Below are positions 34,848-34,960 of a stretch of 34,960 nt of DNA, in pieces. Both the position numbers and the translations under genes were made by a program. The stretch comes from an uncultured Actinomycetes bacterium. Lineage in GTDB: Bacteria > Actinomycetota > Rubrobacteria > Rubrobacterales > Rubrobacteraceae. Below the pieces are notes generated by a model that saw only the letters and a list, made by a program, of their open reading frames with translations, searched no databases and had not been told where the DNA came from. The DNA lies in the NCBI GenBank assembly GCA_937873125.1, contig CALMWA010000002.1, positions 1 to 34,960 on the forward strand. The letters are read 5' to 3'. Each line of letters begins with the position of its first letter. Position 1 is the first letter of the stretch.

Positions 34848-34960
34848 ATCCCCGCCGCGCACACCCCCAACCTCTCTCATAAAGGGCAGTCTAACCGATC
34901 CCGCCTCCCCGCCGGTGTGGAAGCCGGACCTCAAAACGTCTAGAATCCTCCCAAGCTCAA

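Noticed and set aside
1-34960. CRISPR arrays, tRNA/rRNA genes, prophage, toxin-antitoxin or defence systems
   Set aside because: No regularly spaced repeats, no tRNA-like cloverleaf or rRNA sequence noticed, and no phage or defence-family signature in any supported ORF.

Overview
High-GC actinobacterial chromosome segment; gene content and codon style suggest something Rubrobacter-like, which is inference only. About 27 protein-coding genes are supportable. I saw no rRNA, tRNA, CRISPR array or intact mobile element.

Layout, left to right:
(1) The 3' end of a PAS/HisKA_3 sensor kinase facing a NarL/LuxR-type regulator.
(2) A membrane-anchored GH31 glycosidase of the sulfoquinovosidase-like branch, a NudC-like NADH pyrophosphatase, a large FAD/Fe-S D-2-hydroxyacid (YdiJ/D2HGDH-like) dehydrogenase, and a nitrilase-family amidohydrolase.
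(3) asnB and a DUF5996-like gene that appears frameshifted.
(4) Two paralogous membrane-kinase/NarL-regulator pairs interleaved with small membrane proteins and sharing an upstream DNA element.
(5) A type II haloacid dehalogenase, then an AttM/BlcC-like lactonase behind an ADHFE1/HOT-like iron alcohol dehydrogenase. This pair looks like a gamma-butyrolactone / 4-hydroxybutyrate module.
(6) An MFS transporter and a polyhydroxyalkanoate (PHA) island: acyl-CoA ligase, PhaE-like subunit, class III phaC, and a convergent class I phaC with an alpha/beta hydrolase.
(7) A GcdH-like acyl-CoA dehydrogenase, a MarR regulator with small membrane proteins, a transposase remnant and a membrane protein.

Strongest leads: a PhaE-like protein with a C-terminal E3-binding (PSBD) domain; class III and class I PHA synthases side by side with similar 5'UTR hairpins; the putative GBL/4HB module near them; and a repeated regulatory element in the two-component region.
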